Positions 35,156 through 43,046 of a stretch of 63,711 bases of DNA are shown piece after piece (the stretch's first letter is position 1; every line of letters starts with the position of its first letter). The stretch comes from Methanococcoides sp. GTDB taxonomy: Archaea; Halobacteriota; Methanosarcinia; Methanosarcinales; Methanosarcinaceae. The position numbers were made by a program, and so were the translations under genes. The stretch spans positions 1 to 63,711 of the forward strand of contig JAIORD010000053.1 of NCBI GenBank assembly GCA_021108275.1, written 5' to 3'. The notes beneath the pieces are model-generated. The model was not told the DNA's origin and made no database searches. It saw nothing but the letters and a program-made list of their open reading frames with translations.

Positions 35156-36880
35156 TCAGATCACCTTCTTCTGTTCAAGAGCTCGTATTATGTGTTCGGG
35201 AGTGTAGGGTTTCCCATCAGACCTCAATACATTCTCATCAATTCTTAATCCAGTCTCACACTCGAAGAGCCTCGCAAACTGTCCTGTTGCATTGTTCTCC
35301 ACGCAAACTAGTTTTCCAGCATTAGCCAACATATCTTTTATTGCATCCACCGGCAAAGGATATACATGGGTAAAATGCAAGTGATCGACAGCAAGACCTT
35401 CGCTTGTGAGGATGTCTACAACTTCCAGAAGTGGGCCGTATGTAGAACCCCAGCCTATCAAAGTGATGTCAGCTTTCTTATAACCATAAAGCTTTGGGGC
35501 TTCCATTTCCTTCTCCAGAAGCTTTAGTTTCTTCATTCTCTTATCGTTCATCAGGATACGGTTATCGATCGTCTGGTCAAGATGACCTGTCTCATTATGT
35601 TCATCACTGTCAACGACAACTGTAAATCCTGCCTGGCCTGGAATGGCCCTTGGGGATATACCGGTGGGTGTTAATTCATATCTGTTGTACTCTTTCTTGT
35701 CCTTAAGTTCATCATCAGAAAGCAGATGCCTGTCTATCTCTATCTTCGAAGTGTCGAACTTCTCACAGGTGAAAAGAGAATCTGCAAGATACTGATCACT
35801 CATTACAAATACCGGTATCTGGAACTTCTCTGCGATATTGAACGCTTTTGCTGTCAGATAAAAACAATCATCAGGTGTCCCAGGTGCCAGTATGCATCTT
35901 GGGAACTCACCCTGAGCGGCTGTCAGAACGAATTGGAGATCACCCTGTTCTGTCATTGTAGGCAGACCTGTGGCAGGTCCCGGTCTCTGTGAGAGGAATA
36001 TCACCGCAGGCGTTTCGGTTATCCCTGCAAGGCCCAAAGCTTCGGCCATAAGGCAGAAACCTCCGCCTGACGTTGTGGTCATAGCTCTCACACCTGCATA
36101 GGATGCACCAAGGACCATGTTCAAAGCAGCGATCTCATCTTCCGCCTGTTCGACAACAACATTGAACTCATCGGCCTTTGCGGCTATATAGGCCATAACA
36201 CCTGTCGAAGGTGTCATGGGATAAGCTGCCAGGAATTGAACACCTGCTGCAAGAGCGCCAAGGGCAACGGCATCATTGCCTGCAATGAGCATTCTTCCGT
36301 CCTTGTCAGAAGGTTCCTTTACATCAAACTGACATACTAAAGGGAAGTTCATTTTGGCGTGATCATAGCCTGCACGTGCTGCTTTTATGTTATTCTCAAC
36401 GATCTCATCACCTTTTTTCCGGAAGGTGGCAGTCAATACACGTTCGAGATACTCAAAATCGAAGCACATAAGGCCCAACGCAGCACCGATTGCAACGGTG
36501 TTGGAATAGATCTTGTTCCCGCAAACATCCTTTGCGATCTTCAGCATTGGAACATGGAAGAAAGAATCATTCATCTGTTCTATCTTGATAACATCAGTGT
36601 CAACTATTACAACACCATCAGATATCTCGTTCAGGTGTTCTTCGATGGATGCCTCATCAAGAGCGATCAGTATATCGACCTTCTCGGTCATTGCCCTTAT
36701 CGGTTCATTGCATATACGCACCTGATAAGTATTGTGTCCACCCCTTACCCTTGAAAGATAGAACTGAGTAGTAAAAACGTTGAAACCACTTTTCTTGAAG
36801 GTTTTTGCAAGTACCACGCCTATGGTCTGTAAACCCTGGCCTGCAGCACCGCCTACTTTTATCACAAGGTCTGTGTTCAT
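35156..36880 (-). CDS. korA: 2-Oxoacid:ferredoxin oxidoreductase, fused gamma-alpha subunit
   Basis: A 574-residue fusion: residues 1-185 are the gamma domain (KVGGAAGQGLQTIGVVLAK, RVRGGHNTYQVRI) and residues 190-574 the alpha domain (GNDAVALGALAAGVQFLAAYPMTPSTGVM, TTTSGGGFCLM, SQRPGPATGLPTMTEQGDLQF). The arrangement is that of two-subunit archaeal and bacterial KorAB enzymes without a delta ferredoxin subunit. Start ATG 36880 has GGGGG 5 bases upstream. It is first in a two-gene operon, korB beginning one base after its stop. Confidence 0.93.
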   Translation of the reverse strand: MNTDLVIKVGGAAGQGLQTIGVVLAKTFKKSGFNVFTTQFYLSRVRGGHNTYQVRICNEPIRAMTEKVDILIALDEASIEEHLNEISDGVVIVDTDVIKIEQMNDSFFHVPMLKIAKDVCGNKIYSNTVAIGAALGLMCFDFEYLERVLTATFRKKGDEIVENNIKAARAGYDHAKMNFPLVCQFDVKEPSDKDGRMLIAGNDAVALGALAAGVQFLAAYPMTPSTGVMAYIAAKADEFNVVVEQAEDEIAALNMVLGASYAGVRAMTTTSGGGFCLMAEALGLAGITETPAVIFLSQRPGPATGLPTMTEQGDLQFVLTAAQGEFPRCILAPGTPDDCFYLTAKAFNIAEKFQIPVFVMSDQYLADSLFTCEKFDTSKIEIDRHLLSDDELKDKKEYNRYELTPTGISPRAIPGQAGFTVVVDSDEHNETGHLDQTIDNRILMNDKRMKKLKLLEKEMEAPKLYGYKKADITLIGWGSTYGPLLEVVDILTSEGLAVDHLHFTHVYPLPVDAIKDMLANAGKLVCVENNATGQFARLFECETGLRIDENVLRSDGKPYTPEHIIRALEQKKVI

Positions 36881-36925
36881 ATTTTCCCCCTTTCATAATA
36901 AGATCGTTTCGATCAGAAAATTGTC

Positions 36926-37297
36926 TTATACTGAATTCTCATCAACTTCCCACAATCCGAAGGTGTTCTCTTCGGTATCCATGCAAACTGCAAGGTAGCC
37001 CCAACCCGGAACAGGCATCTTTGGCTGTAGCACTGTCCCTCCGAGTTCTTCAACGCGAGTGGAATATTCTTCAACCGATGCAACTTCGATGAAATTGGTT
37101 ATTCTCTGTTCAGGGCTTCCACGAAGTCCCATTCCTCCGCCAACCCCTTTCTCACCATCGAGGGATTCTGTCTCTATGAAATAGTAGTCCATAGGTCCCG
37201 GTACTTTTTCAATTTTCCAATCGAACAGTTCGGTGTAGAACTCTTTTGCCCTGTCAATATCGTCTACGGGCAAGTCAAAATGTGCAATCGCTGGCAT
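36926..37297 (-). CDS. VOC-superfamily (glyoxalase/bleomycin-resistance-like) protein
   Basis: A 123-residue single VOC domain. It opens HFDLPVDDIDRAKEFYTELFDWKI, a first metal-ligand His followed by the family helix, and ends with AVCMDTEENTFGLWEVDE, where a Glu/Asp ligand and the typical GxWE end appear. Members include glyoxalase I, resistance proteins and dioxygenases; the substrate here is unknown. GGAGTGATC precedes the ATG. It lies upstream of korAB on the same strand, 45 bases away, and could be cotranscribed. Confidence 0.88.
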   Translation of the reverse strand: MPAIAHFDLPVDDIDRAKEFYTELFDWKIEKVPGPMDYYFIETESLDGEKGVGGGMGLRGSPEQRITNFIEVASVEEYSTRVEELGGTVLQPKMPVPGWGYLAVCMDTEENTFGLWEVDENSV

Positions 37298-37393
37298 AAC
37301 TAGATCACTCCCAAATTAAATATGACAGTGAACTGATTTAAGTTTAAGGGATAAGTATGAAATCTGTCAAAAAAGAAAATATAGACTGGAAAT

Positions 37394-38035
37394 TCAGACC
37401 AGTCCCAATATTTCACTGATAGTAAGCATTAATTTGCCTACGCCGAACTTAACAGTGTTCCCGAAACCAATAGGTTCGATCTCGATATCACCATTCTGGT
37501 ATGCTGCAAGGAAATCATCTTCAGGAGTCGTTGAAACCATTAATAAGTTTAGGGTTTCTTCATCAGATCTCATCAGTACTGTAGGATCAATTTCAGAGCT
37601 TAGTCCGACCGCAGATTGAAGGATAAGCCTTGAATCAATGGATGTTACTTTTCCATCAGCATCAACATCAAGGCCAAGGTCTTCAGGGATCTTACCAACA
37701 GCCATTTTTACAGCTGAAAGGGAGTCAAGTGCAGTTAGTTTACCATCGGAATTGTAGTCACCTTTTCCGGCTTCAATCTCAATGGAGATCTTACTGAACT
37801 CTACGACCGCACCGTTCAAAGTGACCGCCTTGAGTTCGAGTGTACTATCATCATTCATTTCAATGACGCCGTAGACTTCTTCATTACCAAGCATGTTCTT
37901 TACAAGATCAGGCACAGAATCAAGGTTTGTATTATATGCAGAAACTCTCTGTTCCATATCTTCATATAGATCTGCCTGAGCAGGAGTTGCCAGCAATATC
38001 AAAAAAAGGAATGAAAGAGCTATGATCTTTTTCAT
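37394..38035 (-). CDS. Secreted dockerin-domain protein
   Basis: A 213-residue exported protein. It has a signal peptide (IALSFLFLILLATPAQA), a short domain of about 65 residues, then a type I dockerin at about 91-146: GDYNSDGKLTALDSLSAVK and VDADGKVTSIDSRLILQ are its two calcium-loop/F-helix repeats, each with Asp at positions 1, 5 and 12. The last 65 residues form another region of unknown fold, ending without an anchor. It is the third gene of the cohesin/dockerin cluster and the likely soluble partner of its cohesins. Confidence 0.88.
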   Translation of the reverse strand: MKKIIALSFLFLILLATPAQADLYEDMEQRVSAYNTNLDSVPDLVKNMLGNEEVYGVIEMNDDSTLELKAVTLNGAVVEFSKISIEIEAGKGDYNSDGKLTALDSLSAVKMAVGKIPEDLGLDVDADGKVTSIDSRLILQSAVGLSSEIDPTVLMRSDEETLNLLMVSTTPEDDFLAAYQNGDIEIEPIGFGNTVKFGVGKLMLTISEILGLV

Positions 38036-38053
38036 TCTATCCCCTTCCTATGC

Positions 38054-38605
38054 TTAGTCCCTTCTTCTCATGAAAAGTGCACAAATGCAGAGTATGCCAA
38101 CTGATGCAAGCATCATGCTACCATATCCTACACTCTCGGAACCGGCATCTGTTACAGTTACAACACCATCTGCAGTTTCAGCTACAATTTCCACAAGTCC
38201 TACATTATGGAGGACAACTTCTTCAACACTAACAGTGCTTGAGGTGCCTATGTCTCCTAGAACAATAAAAGATACTGCTATAACTGCGCCGTCACCGGTA
38301 ATACCAGAAGAATCTGCAAGAGCAACAGTCACTTCGCCTGGAATTGCAACGTTTGATTCCATAAATGAATTACTACCAAGATCTGAACCTGATATACCTG
38401 CAGCCTGCAGTACATCACTATCATATTTTAGCACAAGGTCCATGCTGCCTATTTCTGATGCTCCTGTAAAGTAGACAGGAACTTCCACTGAACTACCGCT
38501 TGATGCTTCTACATCATCTGTATAAACTGTCACCGGGACTGCACCTGCAGATGCACATGTAAACAGACATACCATTGCTACCACGAACATACATACTTTC
38601 TTCAT
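38054..38605 (-). CDS. Membrane-anchored cohesin-domain protein
   Basis: A 183-residue surface protein consisting of a signal peptide (VCMFVVAMVCLFTCASAGA), one cohesin domain (about 24-150), and a C-terminal helix (MMLASVGILCICALF) ending RRRD. Cohesin hallmarks are VPVYFTGASEIGSMDLVLKYD, a following VTVALADSSGITGDGAVIAVSF and a final beta strand. The helix and basic tail anchor it in the cytoplasmic membrane with the cohesin outside. It sits between the propeller-cohesin-dockerin gene (13 bases upstream) and the dockerin gene (18 bases downstream), so it could be the attachment point of the complex. Confidence 0.88.
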   Translation of the reverse strand: MKKVCMFVVAMVCLFTCASAGAVPVTVYTDDVEASSGSSVEVPVYFTGASEIGSMDLVLKYDSDVLQAAGISGSDLGSNSFMESNVAIPGEVTVALADSSGITGDGAVIAVSFIVLGDIGTSSTVSVEEVVLHNVGLVEIVAETADGVVTVTDAGSESVGYGSMMLASVGILCICALFMRRRD

Positions 38606-38618
38606 TTTATTACCTCGA

Positions 38619-40409
38619 TTAATTGATAGGCTTCTTTTCAGAAGCCATCTTCAGTATAAGTCTTGCATCAATGGAAGATACACTTCCATCATCATTTACA
38701 TCCATCGATTCATGCATTTCGATCTTATCTACGGACATAAGTAGTGCATACAATGCATCGTATGCAGAAAATTCACCGCCATCACCGGCAGCATCTCCTT
38801 TTCCTTCATCTTTTCCAAGAACCGTGAAAACACCATCTGTTGATTCAATCTCGATCATTGAAAGGTCGGATGCACTATTAGATACGAGCTTATCTATTCT
38901 AAGTGGAGATGTTTCGTCTTCGGAACCGATAACATTGAACTTAACATAACAAATCGAACCATCCCCACTAAAACCTTTCATGTCCACAAGGCTTATCTTG
39001 ACAGTTTCTGTCATAATATTGTACTCAAAGAGTGAGTTTTCCGTTAATCCTCCTTTTACAAGTTCCACACACTCAAGCACATTAGGGTCATAACTTAGTG
39101 TAAGATCCATGTTGCCAATAGCCTCATCTGTACCGGACATAGTAAGTGGGATTTGCACACTTGTTCCAGTTGTTTTGCTACGTGATTCGAAAACAAGTGT
39201 ATTCTTCTCTTCAGAAATAAGAATCGGTTCTACTACATTTTCAGGTACATGGACTTCAGGAAGCTCCCCAGAATATACTACCTTCGCAGAGTAAAGGGCA
39301 TTTGGAGATGTTGCCGGAACTTGTTCAGTATTGCTATAGAAATGACCTACATACAATGATGTAGATGAATAATCATCTGTTGTGACAAGGAACGAAACAG
39401 TGTCAGCATCGTTGTTAATGTAAGTTCCATCAATACTTCCCACAGCATCTTTAAGATTTTCATTTAGTGAAAGTTCAAAGACCTGTTTGTCATTTGTACT
39501 CACAAATACAGTATCTTCCTCATTTGAAGTAAACATGATGGAACCATCATAGTTCAAGTGCCCCCAACCTGTAAATGAACCCAGTTTTGTTAAATATTTG
39601 TTTCCAGGTCTGAAAAGATAAGTATCTTCTTCAACTCCATAGATAATGTAAGCACCATCACCACTCATATCAAATAGGAATTTAGTTATGCCATTGTCTT
39701 CTTCATCATCAAATGTCATTTGATTAGAATTGCCATATTTAGAAAAGAACAATTCAGTCAATTCATGTGAAGTTCCATTTTCCACATAGCCCGGTGGTAT
39801 GAATGCAACATTAATTCCATCATCAGAAATGCGGAAATCAAGTATTTTAGAGATTTCTTTATCATCCACATCTACATCCTCTCGATCGACAACAACAGCA
39901 TCATGGGTTGCATCGGAATTAATTTTCCACACATTCCCAATACTCTCGACAGTCATGTAAACATAATCACCTTTATCGGTGGTTTGAAGCATCCAAATAT
40001 AGTATTCATCATCAAATGCTACAACTTCATCAATACTTCCGTCTTCGATTATATAAACAGCATTGAGACCGTTGAAATAAGCGATTGAACCATCTTGATT
40101 AGTTACAATGTTCATGGCCGAACCATCGGGAGTAGGATATGTTTTCAATCCAGAACCATCTGAATTAATGTGACCTACAATCATTTCATCGGTTTTTACA
40201 TCAATTCCGTTGAAATATATCACATTCTCATTATTGCTCATAGCAGTGTGGAATATTTCAATACCAGAAACGTCACTGTCAATTATCTTTTCATAAACTG
40301 CAACAGCATAAGCATCAAAAGTAGTTGATTTTGCTGAAGCAATAAAAGGACAAAAAGCTAAGATAAAGATCATAATAAATATTTGTTTAGAAATAACATT
40401 ATAACTCAT
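38619..40409 (-). CDS. Secreted beta-propeller protein with cohesin and dockerin domains
   Basis: A 596-residue exported protein with three parts. After a signal peptide (IFIMIFILAFCPFIASA), residues about 30-375 are repeated beta blades of the TolB/WD type (GSIAYFNGLNAVYI, GAYIIYGVEEDTYLF, GSIMFTSNEEDTVFV). Residues about 395-530 are a cohesin (QIPLTMSGTDEAIGNMDLTL, ISLVDMKGFSGDGSICYVKF). Residues about 537-593 are a dockerin (GDAAGDGGEFSAYDALYALL, VNDDGSVSSIDARLILKMA). Carrying both modules, it could link a dockerin protein to another cohesin. It heads the three-gene cluster. Confidence 0.86.
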   Translation of the reverse strand: MSYNVISKQIFIMIFILAFCPFIASAKSTTFDAYAVAVYEKIIDSDVSGIEIFHTAMSNNENVIYFNGIDVKTDEMIVGHINSDGSGLKTYPTPDGSAMNIVTNQDGSIAYFNGLNAVYIIEDGSIDEVVAFDDEYYIWMLQTTDKGDYVYMTVESIGNVWKINSDATHDAVVVDREDVDVDDKEISKILDFRISDDGINVAFIPPGYVENGTSHELTELFFSKYGNSNQMTFDDEEDNGITKFLFDMSGDGAYIIYGVEEDTYLFRPGNKYLTKLGSFTGWGHLNYDGSIMFTSNEEDTVFVSTNDKQVFELSLNENLKDAVGSIDGTYINNDADTVSFLVTTDDYSSTSLYVGHFYSNTEQVPATSPNALYSAKVVYSGELPEVHVPENVVEPILISEEKNTLVFESRSKTTGTSVQIPLTMSGTDEAIGNMDLTLSYDPNVLECVELVKGGLTENSLFEYNIMTETVKISLVDMKGFSGDGSICYVKFNVIGSEDETSPLRIDKLVSNSASDLSMIEIESTDGVFTVLGKDEGKGDAAGDGGEFSAYDALYALLMSVDKIEMHESMDVNDDGSVSSIDARLILKMASEKKPIN

Positions 40410-40548
40410 ATAAACACCATATCTAAATATACTAATCCATTTATTTAATTATATCTGATATATAGTTTTTAATTTATTTAAACCATCATAATTTTTGTAT
40501 CCGGCAGCGTTTACGAACAAACTGAAAACTGAAATTCGCATCAGTAAT

Positions 40549-41763
40549 TCAGATATCATAGAGAATATCGCTGTTGATATCTTCAAGGGTATTGCAGGAG
40601 GTCATTATCATTGCTTTTTCAATATCTGATCTCATATAATCGATCAGACTTCTAACCCCTTCAGCACCATGGGGTACAGCCTCACGTACTATTGGACGAC
40701 CGGTCAATACATGATCAGCTCCCAGAGCAAGCATCTTCACAACATCAAAGCCGGTCCTTACACCACCATCGGCAGTTATCACTACTTTTTTCCCTTTTTT
40801 AGTGTCCCTGATAGCTTTCACTATATTAGGAAGAACATCAGCAACTCCGGGAGTGGAGTCAAGAACACGTCCGCCGTGGTTTGAGATTCCTATTATATCT
40901 GCACCTGTTTCCAGTGCTACCAGTGCATCGCTTTCACACATGATGCCTTTGACCATGAAAGGAAGGGAGGTAGAGCGTTTCAGTTCCTTAAGGTCATCGA
41001 TGTTTTTCCTGACCACCGGTTTTCCAGCAAGGGTAAAATTAACCGAACCGGCACCATCAATATCCACGCCAACGGCTATAGCTTTGGACCTTTCGGATTC
41101 TTGTATAAGTTCAATAAGAGTATCCTGTGAGCGTGGTTTGAAAATGTTGACACCATGTCCTCCCACACTCTTTATTGCAGTAATACCAGGATGGACCTGA
41201 AAATCCTTTGCTGTATCCCCTGTAAATCCAACAGTACCGGCAGCTTTGCATCCGGTAAGAACTGAGGTCATAAAATCTTCTTCTTCTATGTTCTCAAAAT
41301 AGCTCAATCCGCCTGTGGGGGACGCAAAAAGGGGAAGACTTAATCTGATTCCGAAAAAGTCCTTCTCCATTACTGGTTTTTGATGGTCACAAATAAGACG
41401 TGTTCGAAGCTTAACTTTCTCGAGAGCCTTGAAATTGTTGAGATAGGATATGCCTGAACCGATACCTGCAAGACCAAGAGGTTTTCCGTAATCCTGAGCC
41501 AGTTCAGGTTTTAGTAAAGGGTTATCTGCACCTTTTTCGATTATGATCTTTATTTTATGCTCTCTTTGAGATGTTGAATTTGTAGTTTCTGCTTCCGTTT
41601 CCACTAAAGGTTTAAGTTTATTCTTAGTAGCACCACAAACCGGACATTTCCAGTCAGAAGGGAAATCATCAGGCATTGTACCTGCTTTTATTCCCATTTT
41701 TGGATCGCCTACTTCATCATCGTAATGGTAAACATTACATACAGAACAATACCATTTTCCCAT
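40549..41763 (-). CDS. Rubredoxin fused to FMN-dependent alpha-hydroxyacid dehydrogenase-like domain
   Basis: A 404-residue fusion. Residues 1-52 are a rubredoxin with two iron-binding pairs, WYCSVCNVYHYD and WKCPVCGAT. After a Thr/Ser linker, residues about 85-390 are a TIM barrel of the lactate oxidase/glycolate oxidase family: LPLFASPTGGLSYF, VGVDIDGAGSVNF, VKGIMCESDALVALETGADIIGISNHGGRVLD, and ITADGGVRTGFDVVKMLALGADHVLTGRP, which hold the FMN and catalytic His. Electrons from the hydroxyacid could pass through FMN to the iron. It diverges from the citrate synthase gene. Substrate is not known. Confidence 0.88.
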   Translation of the reverse strand: MGKWYCSVCNVYHYDDEVGDPKMGIKAGTMPDDFPSDWKCPVCGATKNKLKPLVETEAETTNSTSQREHKIKIIIEKGADNPLLKPELAQDYGKPLGLAGIGSGISYLNNFKALEKVKLRTRLICDHQKPVMEKDFFGIRLSLPLFASPTGGLSYFENIEEEDFMTSVLTGCKAAGTVGFTGDTAKDFQVHPGITAIKSVGGHGVNIFKPRSQDTLIELIQESERSKAIAVGVDIDGAGSVNFTLAGKPVVRKNIDDLKELKRSTSLPFMVKGIMCESDALVALETGADIIGISNHGGRVLDSTPGVADVLPNIVKAIRDTKKGKKVVITADGGVRTGFDVVKMLALGADHVLTGRPIVREAVPHGAEGVRSLIDYMRSDIEKAMIMTSCNTLEDINSDILYDI

Positions 41764-41917
41764 GCTTTTCCCGCCCGTTGTTCCTGGTGACCAGGTCTGT
41801 AAATTATCTGAACATTATAAATATGTATTTTTTATAAGACTTAAAAGTATCTGGGATACAAACTCATTAATAGAATTGTATCAGATTTACTTTACTGAAA
41901 TATCGTGGGGGTATTCA
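41764..41917. promoter_or_regulatory. Divergent promoter region, rubredoxin-FMN gene and citrate synthase
   Basis: The 154-base interval holds AT-rich TATA candidates, among them TTATAAATATG (about 41815-41825) and TTTTTTATAAG (about 41829-41839). GGGGG precedes the citrate synthase ATG. Both divergent genes must be controlled from here. Confidence 0.45.
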
Positions 41918-43030
41918 ATGGAAGATAAATTTGCAAAAGGACTCGAGAATGTAATTGCTCTTGAGAGCGGGATATCATTTATAGATGGAGAAAAAGGAAT
42001 ATTGGAATACCGTGGCTTTGATATCGCTGAGCTTTCAAAATTATCTTATGATCAGGTCTCTTACATGCTGATAATGGGGAAAATGCCTGGTGAGGAAGAG
42101 CTGGAGGAGTTCTCTGATAATCTTAAGGAGCTACGAAAAATAACAGACAGTGCTTTCAAAGTGATGAGATTCTGTAATTACAACATTGAAGCAATGGACG
42201 CTTTACGAACAACCATATCCTACATGTCACATTGCGATCCCGATCTTAATGATAATTCTCCGGAAGCGAACCTTAGAAAGGGTATGAAAATGATAGCACG
42301 TTTTCCCACAGTTGTCGCTTCATTTTCAAGGGTCAAAAACGGACTTGAAGAGATCGAGCCTGACCCTGAGCTTAGTCATGGGGCTAATTTCCTTTATATG
42401 CTCAGGGGAAAGAGGCCTACAGATCTTGAATCCCGTATCCTTGAAACGGATTTCATCTTAAGTGCTGATCATGAGCTCAATCCATCCACATTTACTGCAA
42501 GGACGATCACTTCCACCCTTTCTGACATCCATTCTTCTGTCATTGGTGGGCTGTGTGCATTGAAAGGACCGCTTCATGGGGGTGCTCGTATGGAAGTGAT
42601 GGAAATGGTGGACGAGATCGGTACCGTTGATGAAGTTGAAGCCTTTGTAATGGGGAAGGTACAAAATCACGAGAAGTTGATGGGATTTGGCCATCGTGTT
42701 TACAAAACGTATGATCCGCGTGCAAAAGTCTATAAAAAATTGGCAAAACAGATCGCAGAAGAACGAAATGATATGCTCTGGTTCGATATTGCAGAAAGGA
42801 TAGAGACCATCGCCTACAGGGAATTCGTGCAAAATAAAGACAAACCGATTTACCCGAATGTGGATTTTTACTCGGGTATCGTATACAAGTATCTGGATAT
42901 TCCTCCAAAACTTGCAACTGCGGTTTTTGCAATAGGGAGGATATCAGGCTGGATAGCACACTGCCTTGAGCAATATTCAGACAATAGGCTAATACGCCCG
43001 CGTGCGAAATTCATTAGATCAAAATTGTGA
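41918..43030 (+). CDS. gltA: Citrate synthase (Si type)
   Basis: A 370-residue citrate synthase that condenses acetyl-CoA with oxaloacetate. Its catalytic triad segments are visible: the first His in CALKGPLHGGARMEV, the second in MGFGHRVYKTYDPRAKVY, and Asp in VDFYSGIVYKY. The short N-terminus LESGISFIDGEKGILEYRGFDI is typical of archaeal and Gram-positive forms. ATG 41918 follows GGGGG by 7 bases; the longer frame from 41762 would add 52 unrelated residues. It precedes aconitase by 16 bases, so the two form one operon feeding 2-oxoglutarate synthesis. Confidence 0.96.
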   Translation: MEDKFAKGLENVIALESGISFIDGEKGILEYRGFDIAELSKLSYDQVSYMLIMGKMPGEEELEEFSDNLKELRKITDSAFKVMRFCNYNIEAMDALRTTISYMSHCDPDLNDNSPEANLRKGMKMIARFPTVVASFSRVKNGLEEIEPDPELSHGANFLYMLRGKRPTDLESRILETDFILSADHELNPSTFTARTITSTLSDIHSSVIGGLCALKGPLHGGARMEVMEMVDEIGTVDEVEAFVMGKVQNHEKLMGFGHRVYKTYDPRAKVYKKLAKQIAEERNDMLWFDIAERIETIAYREFVQNKDKPIYPNVDFYSGIVYKYLDIPPKLATAVFAIGRISGWIAHCLEQYSDNRLIRPRAKFIRSKL

Positions 43031-43046
43031 TCGATCATAGGTGTAG

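Noticed and set aside
37394-40409. A classic cellulosome
   Set aside because: Although cohesin and dockerin modules are present, there is no glycoside hydrolase, carbohydrate-binding module or multi-cohesin scaffoldin. I claim only a possible surface complex.
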